Part shown: one piece after another, positions 1 through 8,788 of the stretch
Numbering within the stretch: position 1 is the first letter of the stretch
Layout of the letters: every line of letters starts with the position of its first letter
From: Palsa-1447 sp964509885
GTDB taxonomy: Bacteria > Verrucomicrobiota > Verrucomicrobiia > Opitutales > Opitutaceae
NCBI GenBank assembly: GCA_964509885.1
Contig: CAZDZL010000010.1
Span: 15,317 to 79,316 of the forward strand
Reading direction: 5' to 3'
DNA length: 64,000 bases
The notes under the pieces: model-generated
The model's database searches: none
Seen by the model: only the letters and a program-made list of their open reading frames with translations
Told to the model about the DNA's origin: nothing
Made by a program: the position numbers and the translations under genes

Positions 1-1
1 G

Positions 2-316
2 TGGGTCGGGGCGTACCACGATGTCGGCAACGCGCTCGCCTTCGGCTATCCCGAGCAGTGGATCCCGATCCTCGGCGCGGCCATTCGGCGCGTCCACCTG
101 AAGGACTACCGCAGGGCGGTGGGCACGGCCGACGGGTTTGTCGAGCTGCTCTCGGGCGACATCAACTGGCCCGGCGTCATGGGCGCGCTCCGGGCGGTCG
201 GCTATGACGGATGGCTGACCGCGGAGATGATACCGCCGGTGCCCTTCTACAAGCATTGCCCCGAGGTGCTGATCCACAACACCTCGCGGGCCATGGACGC
301 GCTGCTCGCCCTGTGA
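2..316 (+). CDS. Sugar phosphate isomerase/epimerase, 3' part
   Basis: The gene enters from the left edge, so its start lies outside; about 104 C-terminal residues are visible in the frame beginning at base 2. The visible part carries AYHDVGN, then RRVHLKDYR, then GYDGWLTAEM close to the end. This order of an Asp-Val-Gly-Asn strand, a His-x-Lys-Asp strand and a late Glu is what is known of the xylose-isomerase-like TIM barrels (hexulose-6-phosphate isomerase and relatives), where these residues bind the metal and sugar. No signal peptide can be judged. It is 46 bases upstream of the GH109-like gene on the same strand, so a shared transcript is plausible. The substrate cannot be read from the fragment. 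Confidence 0.8.
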   Translation, partial: WVGAYHDVGNALAFGYPEQWIPILGAAIRRVHLKDYRRAVGTADGFVELLSGDINWPGVMGALRAVGYDGWLTAEMIPPVPFYKHCPEVLIHNTSRAMDALLAL

Positions 317-362
317 CGGCGGCGAACGGGAACAGGGACCACATCGAAGCCGCAATCACCCC

Positions 363-1811
363 ATGGCCGCACCCAGCATCTCCCGCCGCGAATTCCTCAG
401 GGCCTCCGCGCTGACCGGGGTTGGGGCCTCCCTCGTCGGCGCGACCCAGGCGGCCGCGTCCGGATCGCCCGCCCCGGGAGATCCCGCCCTGGCGGACCTC
501 GGACGGGTTCCCCCCCGGGCCGGCGGCCAGTCGCCCGTGCATGAGCTGACGACCAGGCCCATCGAGCGCGTCCGCGTGGCCGTGATCGGCCTCCACAGGG
601 GGATGTCCCACGTGCGCGCCTGCCTGGGCATCGAGTTCGCGGACGTCATCGCGGTCTGCGACGTCGTCGATGAGCGCGCGCAGTCGGCCGCCGAGGCCTG
701 CGCGACCAAGCGCGGCAGCCGGCCGGCCGTCTACAGCGGCTCGGAGGACGCCTGGGAGAAGATGGTCGAGCGCGAGGACATCGACGTCGTTTATGTCGCC
801 ACGCCCTGGGCCTGGCATGTGCCGATGTGCCTTCGCGCGATGGAGCGGGGCAAGCACGCGTTCGTCGAGGTGGCCGCCGCGACCACGGTCAGGGACTGCT
901 GGGCCCTGGTGGACACAAGCGAGCGCACCCAGCGGCACTGCGTCATGCTTGAGAACTGCTGCTACGGCGAGAACGAGCTGTTCGTCCTCAACATGGTCCG
1001 ACAGGGCGTGTTCGGGGAGCTCACCCACGCCGAGTGCGGCTACATCCACGACCTTCGCACGGTCCTCTTCGAGCTTGGCGGCGAGGGCGACTGGAGGCGG
1101 GGCTACCACCAGCAGCTGGACGGCAACCTCTATCCCACCCACGGCCTCGGGCCCGTGGCGCAATACCTCGGGCTCGGACGCGGGGACCAGTTCAAGCTCC
1201 TGGTGTCCGTCAGCTCGCGCGAGGCGGGCCTGACGCGCTACCGCGACGAGAAGCAGCCGAACGGGGGCAGGCACGCCGCCGAGACGTATGTCTGCGGCGA
1301 CATGAACACCTCCGTCCTCAAGACCGAGATGGGGCGCACCATCATGCTCCAGCACGACGTGGTCAGCCCCCGGCCCTACAGCCGGATCAACGCGCTCTAC
1401 GGGACGGGAGGGACCTTCTTCGACTACCCGGCGCGCCTGGCGGTCAACGCGCCGAAGTCCTACGGCCTCGACGCGGCCGGCCCCGACGAATGGCTGGGCG
1501 AGAAGGACCTGGCGGCGATGCGCAGGAGGTTCACCCACCCGCTCTGGGCAAAGCTCCTGGACCGCTCCAAGGACGCGGGCCACGGGGGCATGGACTTCGT
1601 CGAGAATTGGAGGCACCTGGACTGCCTGCGCCGGGGCGCGACTCCCGACAGCGTCGTCTACGACGCGGCGGCGTGGAGCTGCATCGTCGAGCTCTCCGCC
1701 CGTTCCGCGGGCGCGGGCAGCATGCCCGTCGCATTCCCGGATTTCACCCGGGGCCTCTGGAAATCCATGAAGCCGATCGGCATCGCCGAGTCGGCGGGGA
1801 GCGCCTCCTGA
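363..1811 (+). CDS. Gfo/Idh/MocA oxidoreductase, glycoside hydrolase family 109-like, Tat-exported
   Basis: This 482-residue protein begins with a textbook Tat signal: SRREFLRAS at residues 7-15 followed by a small-residue hydrophobic stretch, so it should be exported folded with its cofactor. A Rossmann segment starts near residue 70 (VRVAVIGLHRGMSH). The middle holds HAFVEV, MLENCCYGENELF and GNLYPTHGLGPVAQYLGL, and the end holds GGHGGMDF and MPVAFPDFTRG. These blocks match what I know of GH109 (alpha-N-acetylgalactosaminidase-type enzymes that hydrolyse through an NAD redox mechanism). The exact sugar is unknown, because many family members do not act on N-acetylgalactosamine. The ATG at 363 is favoured because it places the twin arginine correctly. 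Confidence 0.88.
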   Translation: MAAPSISRREFLRASALTGVGASLVGATQAAASGSPAPGDPALADLGRVPPRAGGQSPVHELTTRPIERVRVAVIGLHRGMSHVRACLGIEFADVIAVCDVVDERAQSAAEACATKRGSRPAVYSGSEDAWEKMVEREDIDVVYVATPWAWHVPMCLRAMERGKHAFVEVAAATTVRDCWALVDTSERTQRHCVMLENCCYGENELFVLNMVRQGVFGELTHAECGYIHDLRTVLFELGGEGDWRRGYHQQLDGNLYPTHGLGPVAQYLGLGRGDQFKLLVSVSSREAGLTRYRDEKQPNGGRHAAETYVCGDMNTSVLKTEMGRTIMLQHDVVSPRPYSRINALYGTGGTFFDYPARLAVNAPKSYGLDAAGPDEWLGEKDLAAMRRRFTHPLWAKLLDRSKDAGHGGMDFVENWRHLDCLRRGATPDSVVYDAAAWSCIVELSARSAGAGSMPVAFPDFTRGLWKSMKPIGIAESAGSAS

Positions 1812-1816
1812 GGCGG

Positions 1817-1836
1817 GGCCCGGTTCCGTCCGGGCC
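1817..1836. terminator. Hairpin between convergent genes
   Basis: A perfect 7-bp stem GGCCCGG/CCGGGCC with a six-base loop lies between two convergent stop codons and reaches into the stop codon of the gene on the other strand. It is followed by only a short T-rich stretch (tacttctt), so it is a candidate rather than a strong intrinsic terminator. Confidence 0.4.
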
Positions 1837-2159
1837 TACTTCTTGATGTCGATGGCGGTGGCGGTAAGCACCTGCTTGCCGTCCACGGTCTCCACGGTGC
1901 CCTTCGCCGTCACCGCGGCGGCACTCTTGCAGATCTCCTTGTGGAAGGCCTTCGCCACATCATTGGGCGCAAGATAGTACAGGGTGGTCTTGTCGCCCTC
2001 CTTGACCTGGATGACCGTCTGGCACTTGTCCTGCAGGTTCAGTTCGCACTTCGCGCACATGGCGTCGCCGGTGATCGTCTTTGCCTCATCCGCGGCGCGG
2101 GCTGACACGGTGACCAGCAGGGCGCATGCGAGAAGTCCGAGAAGTCTGTGGGTTTTCAT
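1836..2159 (-). CDS. Small secreted Cys-containing protein (DUF6370-like)
   Basis: The protein has 107 residues from the ATG at 2159. A longer reading from 2216 would put basic, non-signal sequence in front of an obvious signal peptide (MKTHRLLGLLACALLVTVSARA), so 2159 is chosen. The mature part has CAKC, a third Cys nearby (DKC) and one further Cys (KEICK), with YYLAPNDVAKAFHK between. This resembles a small family of PVC-group bacteria that I recall as DUF6370. Clustered Cys in the periplasm suggests metal binding or a disulfide-stabilised fold, but no function is established. It is convergent with the GH109-like gene and has no clear operon partner. Confidence 0.7.
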   Translation of the reverse strand: MKTHRLLGLLACALLVTVSARAADEAKTITGDAMCAKCELNLQDKCQTVIQVKEGDKTTLYYLAPNDVAKAFHKEICKSAAAVTAKGTVETVDGKQVLTATAIDIKK

Positions 2160-2368
2160 TATTTCAATTTTTGCGATTGAGCATTCCTTGCGGGGTTTGG
2201 CCTTGCGAGGCGTCATTGTCGCGGCCGGAGGCGGGGGCGTCTACCCCAAAATGAGGAGCGGCCCCGGGGACCGGGCAGCCCCTCCCGGCCTACGCGCCAT
2301 AAGTTTGGGCATGCGTTTGCCGGGCCTCGCGCTTGACGGCGGCGAACGCTGTGGAGCACGGTAAGCGC

Positions 2369-3712
2369 ATGCCCGCGCCCCGCCTCATCGGCTGTATCCT
2401 GGGCTTTGCCGCGGTGGCGATGGGGGGCGCGGCGCGAGCCGAGACGCTCGACGCAGGCGTCGCCCGGGTCGACATCACCCCTCCGCTCGGCTTCCTGCTG
2501 GATGGCTATCCCGACCCCGACTCCCTGCGCGGAGCCGTGGGCGTGCGGGATCCCCTTTACGCGCGGATCCTTGTCCTCGAGTGCGGCGCGACGCGGCTCG
2601 CGCTGGTCGACCTCGACCTCGTGGATGTGTTCTCGCCGCCCTACATCGAGGACCTGCGCAAGGCGACGAGCCGGGACGTGTCCGACCTCATCGTGGACGC
2701 CATCCACACCCATTCGGGCCCAGGCCTCGACGGGGGGCCCGGGACGCCCCTGGCGGCGTGGTACAAGGCGTCGGTCGAGAAGATCGCCGCGGGCGTGCAT
2801 GACGCCGCGTCGCGTGCCGTCCCCGCCAGGCTGGGGGTGGGCTACGGCGTGGCGTTCCTGGGCAACAACCGGCTTAGGATAGAGCATGACCTGGGAATAA
2901 GTTGGTTCGAGAAGAACTGGACCGGGACACCGAACGGGCTCGTCGATCCGACCGTCGCCGTCCTGCGCATCGACGACGCGGCCGGCAGCCCGCTCGCCGT
3001 CCTTGTCAACTACGCCTGCCACCCCGTCATCTACGCGCCCGACAACAAGCTCTACTCGGCGGACTTCCCCGGCGTCATGACCGGCTTCGTGCAGAAGGCG
3101 ATGGGGGACAAGCCCCTCTGCTTCTACCTCCAGGGGGGCGCCGGAAACATCAATCCCACCCATGCGGTCTCGCCGCTGCAGCAGGGAGCCGTCGAATTCT
3201 GCAGGCAGGCCGGGACCGAGCTGGGCAGCGCCGTCGTGCGCGTCGCGGAGGCCATTCGGACCGAGGCTCCGGCCAAGCCGAGCCTGCAGGTCAAGGAGGA
3301 GACGATCACCCTGCATCCGCGCTGGAACGGGGAGAAATGGCGGGCCGCCCACCCCGAGAACGCCGCTTTCATTGCACAGCTGACGAAGCCCGAGTACCAG
3401 GCGCCGATCTGCACGGTCCTGATCGACGGCGAGATCGCCCTCACCGCGCTGCCGGGAGAGCCGTTCGTCGAGCACCAGATGCAATTCCGCGCGCGCTGTC
3501 CCGTGCCCCACGCGTTTTTCCTCGGCTACTCTAATGCGGAATTCGACTATTTCCCGACGATACGCGCGGCCTCGTGGGGAGGCTACGGGGCGTCCCACGC
3601 ATCGACCTGGGTCGAGGTGGGGGCCGGGGAGGCGATGGTGGACCGGGGACTGATAGGCGTCTACGAGATGCTCGGCCGGCTGAAGCCCGTGGCGGAGGAC
3701 CTCCAGCCATGA
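2369..3712 (+). CDS. Secreted neutral-ceramidase-like protein, copy 1
   Basis: The protein has 447 residues from the ATG at 2369, which opens directly into a signal peptide ending near ARA at residue 24. It begins with DAGVARVDITPPLG, has the metal motif HTHSGPG (His113, His115), a second metal His in NYACHPV (His218) and PGEPFVE near the end. These are hallmarks of the neutral/alkaline ceramidase N-terminal domain. The hexapeptide that carries the nucleophile in true ceramidases (GDVSPN) reads GNINPT here (residues 259-264), so the Ser is replaced by Asn. A hydrolase with another mechanism or substrate is more likely than a ceramidase. Its stop overlaps the start of the next gene (ATGA), so the two are translationally coupled. 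Confidence 0.85.
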   Translation: MPAPRLIGCILGFAAVAMGGAARAETLDAGVARVDITPPLGFLLDGYPDPDSLRGAVGVRDPLYARILVLECGATRLALVDLDLVDVFSPPYIEDLRKATSRDVSDLIVDAIHTHSGPGLDGGPGTPLAAWYKASVEKIAAGVHDAASRAVPARLGVGYGVAFLGNNRLRIEHDLGISWFEKNWTGTPNGLVDPTVAVLRIDDAAGSPLAVLVNYACHPVIYAPDNKLYSADFPGVMTGFVQKAMGDKPLCFYLQGGAGNINPTHAVSPLQQGAVEFCRQAGTELGSAVVRVAEAIRTEAPAKPSLQVKEETITLHPRWNGEKWRAAHPENAAFIAQLTKPEYQAPICTVLIDGEIALTALPGEPFVEHQMQFRARCPVPHAFFLGYSNAEFDYFPTIRAASWGGYGASHASTWVEVGAGEAMVDRGLIGVYEMLGRLKPVAEDLQP

Positions 3713-5109
3713 TCCCGAGGATAGCCCTAGGCGGCCTCGCCCTGCTGACGGCCCTCGCGGCCCTCCCCCTCCGGGCCGCAGAAATGCGGGCCGGCGCTGC
3801 CAAGGTCGACATCACGCCGCCGCCCGGCCTCGCGATGTACGGCTATTTCGACCGCATCGAGAAGCACGAGCTCTCAACGGGGACGCTGGATCCGCTCTAC
3901 GCCCGCGTGGTGGTCCTCGAGGCGGGCGAGAAGAGGCTGGCCCTCGTGACGCTCGACCTCGGGCGCACCTTCAACGAGGCCTGGCTCGGCAGGTTGAGGG
4001 AGGCCGCCCTCAAGGACAGCCACATCGGCGCGCTGCTTGTCAGCGCGTCGCATACCCATTCCGGTCCCAACATCGTCGATATCTACCCGCCCGGCGGCCC
4101 GCCGGAATGGGAGAACGCGGCCTTCGACAAGATCCTCAGGGCGATCCACAACGCCGCGGCCAGCCTGGAGCCCGCGAGGCTGGGCACGGACCACGGGCTC
4201 GCCTATGTCAGCTACAACCGCCGGCGCGTGAACCCCGACGGCACCGTGACGATGATGTGGACGAACGCGGAGAAGGTGGCCAACGGCCCGGTCGACCCGA
4301 CGGTGGGCGTCCTTCGCATCGACCGCGCGGACGGGACGCCGATGGCCATCCTCGTGAACTATGCCTGCCACCCGGTGGTCTACGGTTCCGACAACCTGCG
4401 GTACTCGGCGGACTTCGTCGGCCCCATGACCGCGACGGTCGAGGCGGCGTTCGACGGGAAGCCCCTCTGCATCTTCCTTCAGGGGGCCGCGGGCGACATC
4501 AAGCCCTACTTCGGCCCGACATCGATGGCCAATGGAGGCGTCGAAAAGTGCGAATGGACCGGGCGCGAGCTCGGAACAGAGGCTGCAAGGGTCGCCAAGG
4601 GGATCCAGACGACGGCGTCGGCCGACCCGAGCTTGGACTACGCGGACGACGTGATGGACTTCAAATGGAGGTGGGAGCCCGGGAAGTTCCACGACGACCT
4701 GCTCCGGGCAAAGGGCCCGCTGATCTTCCAGGACCATGCGGACGTGCTGGAGGGGGACTCGCACCCCGCCGTGCTCTCGCTTCACGTGGGCACCGTCCTC
4801 ATCAACAGGCAGATTGCCCTCGTGACCATGCCCGGGGAGCCGTTCGTCGAGTTCCAGGTCGGGTGGCGCAACCGCTGCCCCGTGCGAAGCGCCTTCTTCC
4901 TCGGCTACACGAATGGCTACTACGACTACTTCCCCACCCTCCTCGCCGCCACGCAGGGAGGCTACGGGGCTGCCGACTCGGACACCTACGTCGAGGTCGG
5001 GGCCGGCGAGCGCATGCTCGACCACGCGGTCGTGCGCGCCCACGAGATGATGGGAGAGCTCAGCGACGTTCCTGTCGACACGCCCTGGGTCTCTCCGCCC
5101 GCCAAATAG
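3709..5109 (+). CDS. Secreted neutral-ceramidase-like protein, copy 2
   Basis: The protein has 466 residues and starts in the ATGA overlap with the preceding paralogue. It has a signal peptide (residues 1-24), AAKVDITPPPG, metal motif SHTHSGPN (His115, His117), NYACHPV (His221) and MPGEPFVEF. The segment equivalent to the ceramidase nucleophile motif is GDIKPY (residues 262-267), with Lys in place of Ser. The two copies align over their whole length yet differ in several loops, which suggests an old tandem duplication with divergence. The tight coupling implies they are made together, perhaps acting on related secreted substrates. The ceramidase label should not be taken as a function. Confidence 0.85.
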   Translation: MIPRIALGGLALLTALAALPLRAAEMRAGAAKVDITPPPGLAMYGYFDRIEKHELSTGTLDPLYARVVVLEAGEKRLALVTLDLGRTFNEAWLGRLREAALKDSHIGALLVSASHTHSGPNIVDIYPPGGPPEWENAAFDKILRAIHNAAASLEPARLGTDHGLAYVSYNRRRVNPDGTVTMMWTNAEKVANGPVDPTVGVLRIDRADGTPMAILVNYACHPVVYGSDNLRYSADFVGPMTATVEAAFDGKPLCIFLQGAAGDIKPYFGPTSMANGGVEKCEWTGRELGTEAARVAKGIQTTASADPSLDYADDVMDFKWRWEPGKFHDDLLRAKGPLIFQDHADVLEGDSHPAVLSLHVGTVLINRQIALVTMPGEPFVEFQVGWRNRCPVRSAFFLGYTNGYYDYFPTLLAATQGGYGAADSDTYVEVGAGERMLDHAVVRAHEMMGELSDVPVDTPWVSPPAK

Positions 5110-5199
5110 GGCGACCGGTCGGCGGCGCAACGCGGGGATTTCGATCCGGGGGACATTCCGGGGGCCAGGGCGAGTGCCATCCGCGGCCCGGGCGCCGGA

Positions 5200-7116
5200 T
5201 CAGCGCCATTCCGCAATCGGCCGCAGCCTCGGCGCCGGCAGCGTCGGCCAGCGGTCGCCCACCGGCGTCAGCAGCGTGGCGATGCGGATGTCGGAGGGCC
5301 ACGCCGGGCCCGGAACGTCCAGGACGAGCATCGCCGTCCCCTGATTCTGGTCCTCCTCGGCCGTCGGGGGCTTCGTCGAGGCGACGCGAAAGCGCGCATC
5401 CGCCGGCGAGAGGGCCTCGACCCGCAGCGTGCGCCCATCCTGGCTGAGGGTCGCGGTCCTTGCGTCCGCCGAGATTGAGATTCGGGCCGCGGTCACCATG
5501 GCCCAGCGAAGCGGAACCCCGGATCGCGCCTGGACGATCTCGTCCTGGATGAGGACGCGGGCGTGTCCCTGGACCTCGACCCCGCGGAGCATACGGGCGG
5601 CCTCGTCCGGGTAGGCCTTGCTGAGGTCCGCGACCGCGAAGGCCCGCTCGGGGGCCGACCCGAAGGCGATGATCGGGGCGACCGACTTGACGCGCTGGTC
5701 CTCGTCCCCCGGCATCAGGGTGTTCTGGCTGTGGGTGTTCAGCCTGTAGTACGTCCACCGCTGGGCGCCGAAGTACCCGGGAAGGTTGTAGTCGTCCTTG
5801 CCCAGGTTGACCGCCCAGCGGACGCCGTCCGCATCGAGAACGAACGATCCAAGGTCGAGGTGGGCGTGGTTCGTCCCGTTGTCCCCGGCCTTGAAGCCGA
5901 GGAAGAGCGCGCTCGTGTCGCCCCAAGACCCCCTGAAGAGGGCGATGTCGGCGCCGCCGCGGAAATGAAGGTCGAGGTCCTCGGCCACGGCCCCATCGGC
6001 CTCCGAGGCTTCCGGATACCAAGCCGCGTCGAAGGCGAGGAAGCGGTCCTCGTTCGGTCCCTTTCGGTCAGCCTCATGCGCGATCAGGGATCGTACGTGT
6101 GCCACCGCGGCCGGCAGATGGTAGTGCCGGGCGAGCCAGGCGTAGGGTGCGAGCCCCCGGTCCTCGTTGTCGTCGATGTCGGCGTCGCCGTCCGCATAGT
6201 TGAAGGCGAGGCCCGTGGGCCCCTGGACGGCGAGCCGGTAGAGGGCCGTGCGGTCGAGCGCCGGGGCGTTGCCCAGGCCGAAGTCGGTGCCGAGCACGCC
6301 CTGGAGCTCGTCCAGGATCACCACGTTGAAGGTCGTGCCGTAGGCCCAGTACGCGGGTCCCTCCGGGTAGGCGCCGTCCGGCTGGTAGGCGGTCATCGAG
6401 CCCGGAAGCGTGTCGCGCACGCCCGAGATGACCGTTCGCGCAAGGTTGGGCTCCTCGTCGGCGATGGCCAGGGCGGCCGTCAGGAGGCCCCCGTTGCAGA
6501 CCTGGTTCCAGTTCATCCGCGTCTTGGCCCAGAACAGGCGGGGGTCCTTGTCGCTGTCGGGGCCGTAGGCCGCCGGCGCGAAGGAGAGCGCCTTGTCGAG
6601 GAGGGCCTTCTTTATGGTGGCCCGGTCCCGGGGCGAAAGGTACGGGTACAGCCAGTCGTAGCCGATGCCGACGGCCAGGGCCATTTCCGCGACGTCCAGG
6701 AAATGCGAGGGATGCCAGTCCCGGAACGCGGCGGCCGTGAGCATGTCCTTGCGGGCGCGCTCGGCGAAGCGGGCGTCGCCCGTGAGCCGGTACGCCATCC
6801 CGCAGGTCGCGATGTGCTGGATCGCTGCCATCGACTGCGCAAGGAGGCGCGGCCCGACGATCTTGTAGACAAGGGGCGGCGCGGACAGGTCGAGCTCGGC
6901 GGCCGCGATGATCCGGGCGTGGAGCGCGGCTCGCAGCGGGTCCGTTCTCGCCGCGGCCACGGCGGCCGAGAGCTGGGTGTCGGTCATGATGAGCCGCGGA
7001 TGGCCGGTGCGCAGGTTGGCGAGGGGATCGGGCGCCTTTGGGGCGTCCGCAAGGGCCCGCGCGCAGAGCGCCGCGGCGATGAGACCGGCGCGAAGGGCAA
7101 ATGGGGCGGTTCGCAT
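5200..7116 (-). CDS. Heparinase II/III-like polysaccharide lyase
   Basis: The protein has 638 residues from the ATG at 7116, which begins a signal peptide (MRTAPFALRAGLIAAALCARALA); an in-frame ATG at 7128 is an alternative. The N-terminal half (about residues 35-330) is helical, with GHPRLIMTDTQL, AYRLTGDARFAERA and GYDWLYPYLSPRDRATIKKAL, typical of an alpha/alpha toroid. The C-terminal half holds NHAHLDLGSFVLDADG near residue 415 and YYRLNTHSQNTL, the signature of the heparinase II/III-like beta-sandwich region. Such enzymes cleave uronic-acid-containing polysaccharides (heparin-like, alginate or others) by beta-elimination; the substrate cannot be read. It is divergent from an esterase gene, with a copy of the repeated AGTAAC motif between them. 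Confidence 0.85.
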   Translation of the reverse strand: MRTAPFALRAGLIAAALCARALADAPKAPDPLANLRTGHPRLIMTDTQLSAAVAAARTDPLRAALHARIIAAAELDLSAPPLVYKIVGPRLLAQSMAAIQHIATCGMAYRLTGDARFAERARKDMLTAAAFRDWHPSHFLDVAEMALAVGIGYDWLYPYLSPRDRATIKKALLDKALSFAPAAYGPDSDKDPRLFWAKTRMNWNQVCNGGLLTAALAIADEEPNLARTVISGVRDTLPGSMTAYQPDGAYPEGPAYWAYGTTFNVVILDELQGVLGTDFGLGNAPALDRTALYRLAVQGPTGLAFNYADGDADIDDNEDRGLAPYAWLARHYHLPAAVAHVRSLIAHEADRKGPNEDRFLAFDAAWYPEASEADGAVAEDLDLHFRGGADIALFRGSWGDTSALFLGFKAGDNGTNHAHLDLGSFVLDADGVRWAVNLGKDDYNLPGYFGAQRWTYYRLNTHSQNTLMPGDEDQRVKSVAPIIAFGSAPERAFAVADLSKAYPDEAARMLRGVEVQGHARVLIQDEIVQARSGVPLRWAMVTAARISISADARTATLSQDGRTLRVEALSPADARFRVASTKPPTAEEDQNQGTAMLVLDVPGPAWPSDIRIATLLTPVGDRWPTLPAPRLRPIAEWR

Positions 7117-7165
7117 GCGAGCCGCCATCGTGGCACGGGGACGGCGGCCGCGGCAAGCGCGGGCG

Positions 7166-7183
7166 CTGAACCCACCAGTTACT
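7166..7183 (-). promoter_or_regulatory. AGTAAC-type dyad, site A
   Basis: Read on the minus strand this is AGTAAC-TGGTGG-GTTCAG. It lies between the divergent lyase and esterase genes, 50 bases before the lyase start and about 16 bases upstream of the candidate -35 box of the esterase promoter. It is one of nine similar elements in gene-start regions of this window. Confidence 0.45.
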
Positions 7184-7199
7184 ACGGCCCCGACGCGCC

Positions 7200-7230
7200 T
7201 TGACTTGGCGCCTCCTTCTTGAGCTCTAAT
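7200..7230 (+). promoter_or_regulatory. Candidate sigma-70 promoter for the esterase
   Basis: TTGACT at 7200-7205 and TCTAAT at 7225-7230 are each one base off consensus, but the 19-base spacer is longer than optimal. The esterase ATG is 46 bases downstream of the -10 box. No experimental support is available. Confidence 0.4.
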
Positions 7231-7276
7231 GCGCGGGGGCCCGGAAGGCCGCCCCATCCGATTGGAACGAACCCAC

Positions 7277-8197
7277 ATGAAGACCCCATCACTCGCATTT
7301 CTCATCGCGGCCCTGGGCACCGCCTCCCTGGCGAGGGCGGGCGTGCCCCTGGTCCTCGACCTATGGCCGGGCACGCCTCCGGGCGACCTCCCCACCCGCG
7401 GCGCGGAGAAGGCGTTCGTCGCCGACATGCCGAAATACGGGAGCAACCTGCTGATCACAAATGTCACGAAGCCCACGCTCACGGTGTACCGCCCAGCCGG
7501 GAGAAACAGCGGCACCGCGGTAATCGTCTGCCCGGGAGGCGGATACTGGAACCTCTTCTGGGACAAGGAGGGCGAGCAGGTCGCCGATTGGCTCAACCTG
7601 AACGGCATGACCGCGATCATCCTCAAGTACCGCGTTCCCCGGCCCCCCAACGTCCCGGAGGAAGCGCTCCCGATCGGCCCCCAGATGGACGCCCAGCGGG
7701 CGGTCCGCGTCGTGCGCCGGCATGCCGCGGAATGGGGGATCAACCCGAGGCGGATCGGGATGGTCGGCTTCTCGATGGGGGCGCACCTCTCGGCCGCGAC
7801 GGCGACGAACTTTGGAAAGAGGATCTACGAGCCCCTGGACGCGGTTGACGAGGACGAGAGCAGCCGGCCGGACTTCGCGATCCTGTGCTATCCGGACTGG
7901 CTCACCGCGGCGAGGTACGGCGGAAACCTCAACGACCCGTCGCCGGCCATGCCCATCCCGCGCGACACGCCGCCCATGATGCTCGTCCACGCCTCAGACG
8001 ACTCCACGGCGCTCTCCGAGAACAGCGCGGTCTTCTACCTCGCGCTGAAGCGCGCGGGGATTCCCGCGGAGCTCCACGTCTTCGCGACCGGCGAGCACGA
8101 CTTCGGCGTGATCCAGGACGGCAGCCTCCCGTCGAGCTGGCCGGGCCTCGCCCTCAAGTGGATGCGGGCGATGGGGTTCCTCGAGACAACTCCCTGA
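7277..8197 (+). CDS. Secreted alpha/beta-hydrolase esterase (acetyl-xylan-esterase-like), copy 1
   Basis: The protein has 306 residues, and the ATG at 7277 is chosen because it starts a clean signal peptide (MKTPSLAFLIAALGTASLARA). The oxyanion segment is CPGGGYW (residues 85-91), the nucleophile elbow is GFSMG with Ser166, the acidic residue lies in HASDDS (Asp241 or Asp242) and the His is in GEHDFG (His274). The full triad and the LKYRVPRPPNVPEE segment are typical of secreted esterases near polysaccharide-degrading genes, which deacetylate glycans. A close paralogue lies at 33037-33948. The divergent lyase gene and the AGTAAC-type element between them suggest joint control. Confidence 0.88.
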   Translation: MKTPSLAFLIAALGTASLARAGVPLVLDLWPGTPPGDLPTRGAEKAFVADMPKYGSNLLITNVTKPTLTVYRPAGRNSGTAVIVCPGGGYWNLFWDKEGEQVADWLNLNGMTAIILKYRVPRPPNVPEEALPIGPQMDAQRAVRVVRRHAAEWGINPRRIGMVGFSMGAHLSAATATNFGKRIYEPLDAVDEDESSRPDFAILCYPDWLTAARYGGNLNDPSPAMPIPRDTPPMMLVHASDDSTALSENSAVFYLALKRAGIPAELHVFATGEHDFGVIQDGSLPSSWPGLALKWMRAMGFLETTP

Positions 8198-8240
8198 ACC
8201 CCTTGCCGGGAGGGGCGGGTGGGTTCGGCCCGGCGGCCGC

Positions 8241-8687
8241 TCAGCGCAAGACGCCCCGCCGGCGCATGGCGCGCGCATAGGCCAGGAGCAGCACGCCGAT
8301 CACGAAGATGACGGCGCTGAACACCACCGCCGGCGCCCCACCCATGACCTTGTACCCGTTGGACAGGCCGAAGGTGTAGACGTCCGTGATCACCGTGCAG
8401 ACGGTCGAGGCGGCAAAGACATGGGCGGCCTGGCGCCGGCGGAGCAAAAGCATCAGCGAAGCGAGGACCCCGCCCAGGGTGGCGATGCCCCACGTGGCCA
8501 CGGCCCACGCGGGGATCGCGTAGCAGAACTCGACCTGCGCCGGCGTGAAGCCGCTCATGTAGGCCTTGTTCCTGGTCTCGGTCATCACGAAATCCGTCGC
8601 GCCCACCGAGTTCCAGAGCACGGCGGCAATCCCCACGGCCCAAAGGTGCCAGGGCGCCTTGACGGATCCCGCGCTTGAGTCGGCCAT
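8241..8687 (-). CDS. Four-helix integral membrane protein, unknown function
   Basis: This 148-residue protein has four hydrophobic segments (about residues 12-30, 55-80, 88-108 and 118-140) and a basic C-terminus (ARAMRRRGVLR). It opens with APWHLWAVGIAAVLWNSVGATDFVMTETRN. I have seen similar small proteins in proteobacteria, sometimes labelled sugar transporters without evidence. It sits between the esterase (convergent) and the symporter. The 101-base gap to the symporter gene, which is upstream on the same strand, leaves co-transcription possible. No catalytic or binding motif is recognisable. Confidence 0.7.
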   Translation of the reverse strand: MADSSAGSVKAPWHLWAVGIAAVLWNSVGATDFVMTETRNKAYMSGFTPAQVEFCYAIPAWAVATWGIATLGGVLASLMLLLRRRQAAHVFAASTVCTVITDVYTFGLSNGYKVMGGAPAVVFSAVIFVIGVLLLAYARAMRRRGVLR

Positions 8688-8788
8688 CGCCCTAGCGAAT
8701 GAGAACCGCCGGCCGGGTCAATCCCGTTGAGGGTATGCCCTCTCAAGGCGCCGCGACACACGCCCCCGGGCATCGCGGGCCGATGGCG

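Noticed and set aside
177..1616. Long open frame on the minus strand opposite the GH109-like gene
   Set aside because: It mirrors the high-GC codon pattern of the real gene, has no recognisable motif or signal, and lacks a ribosome site.
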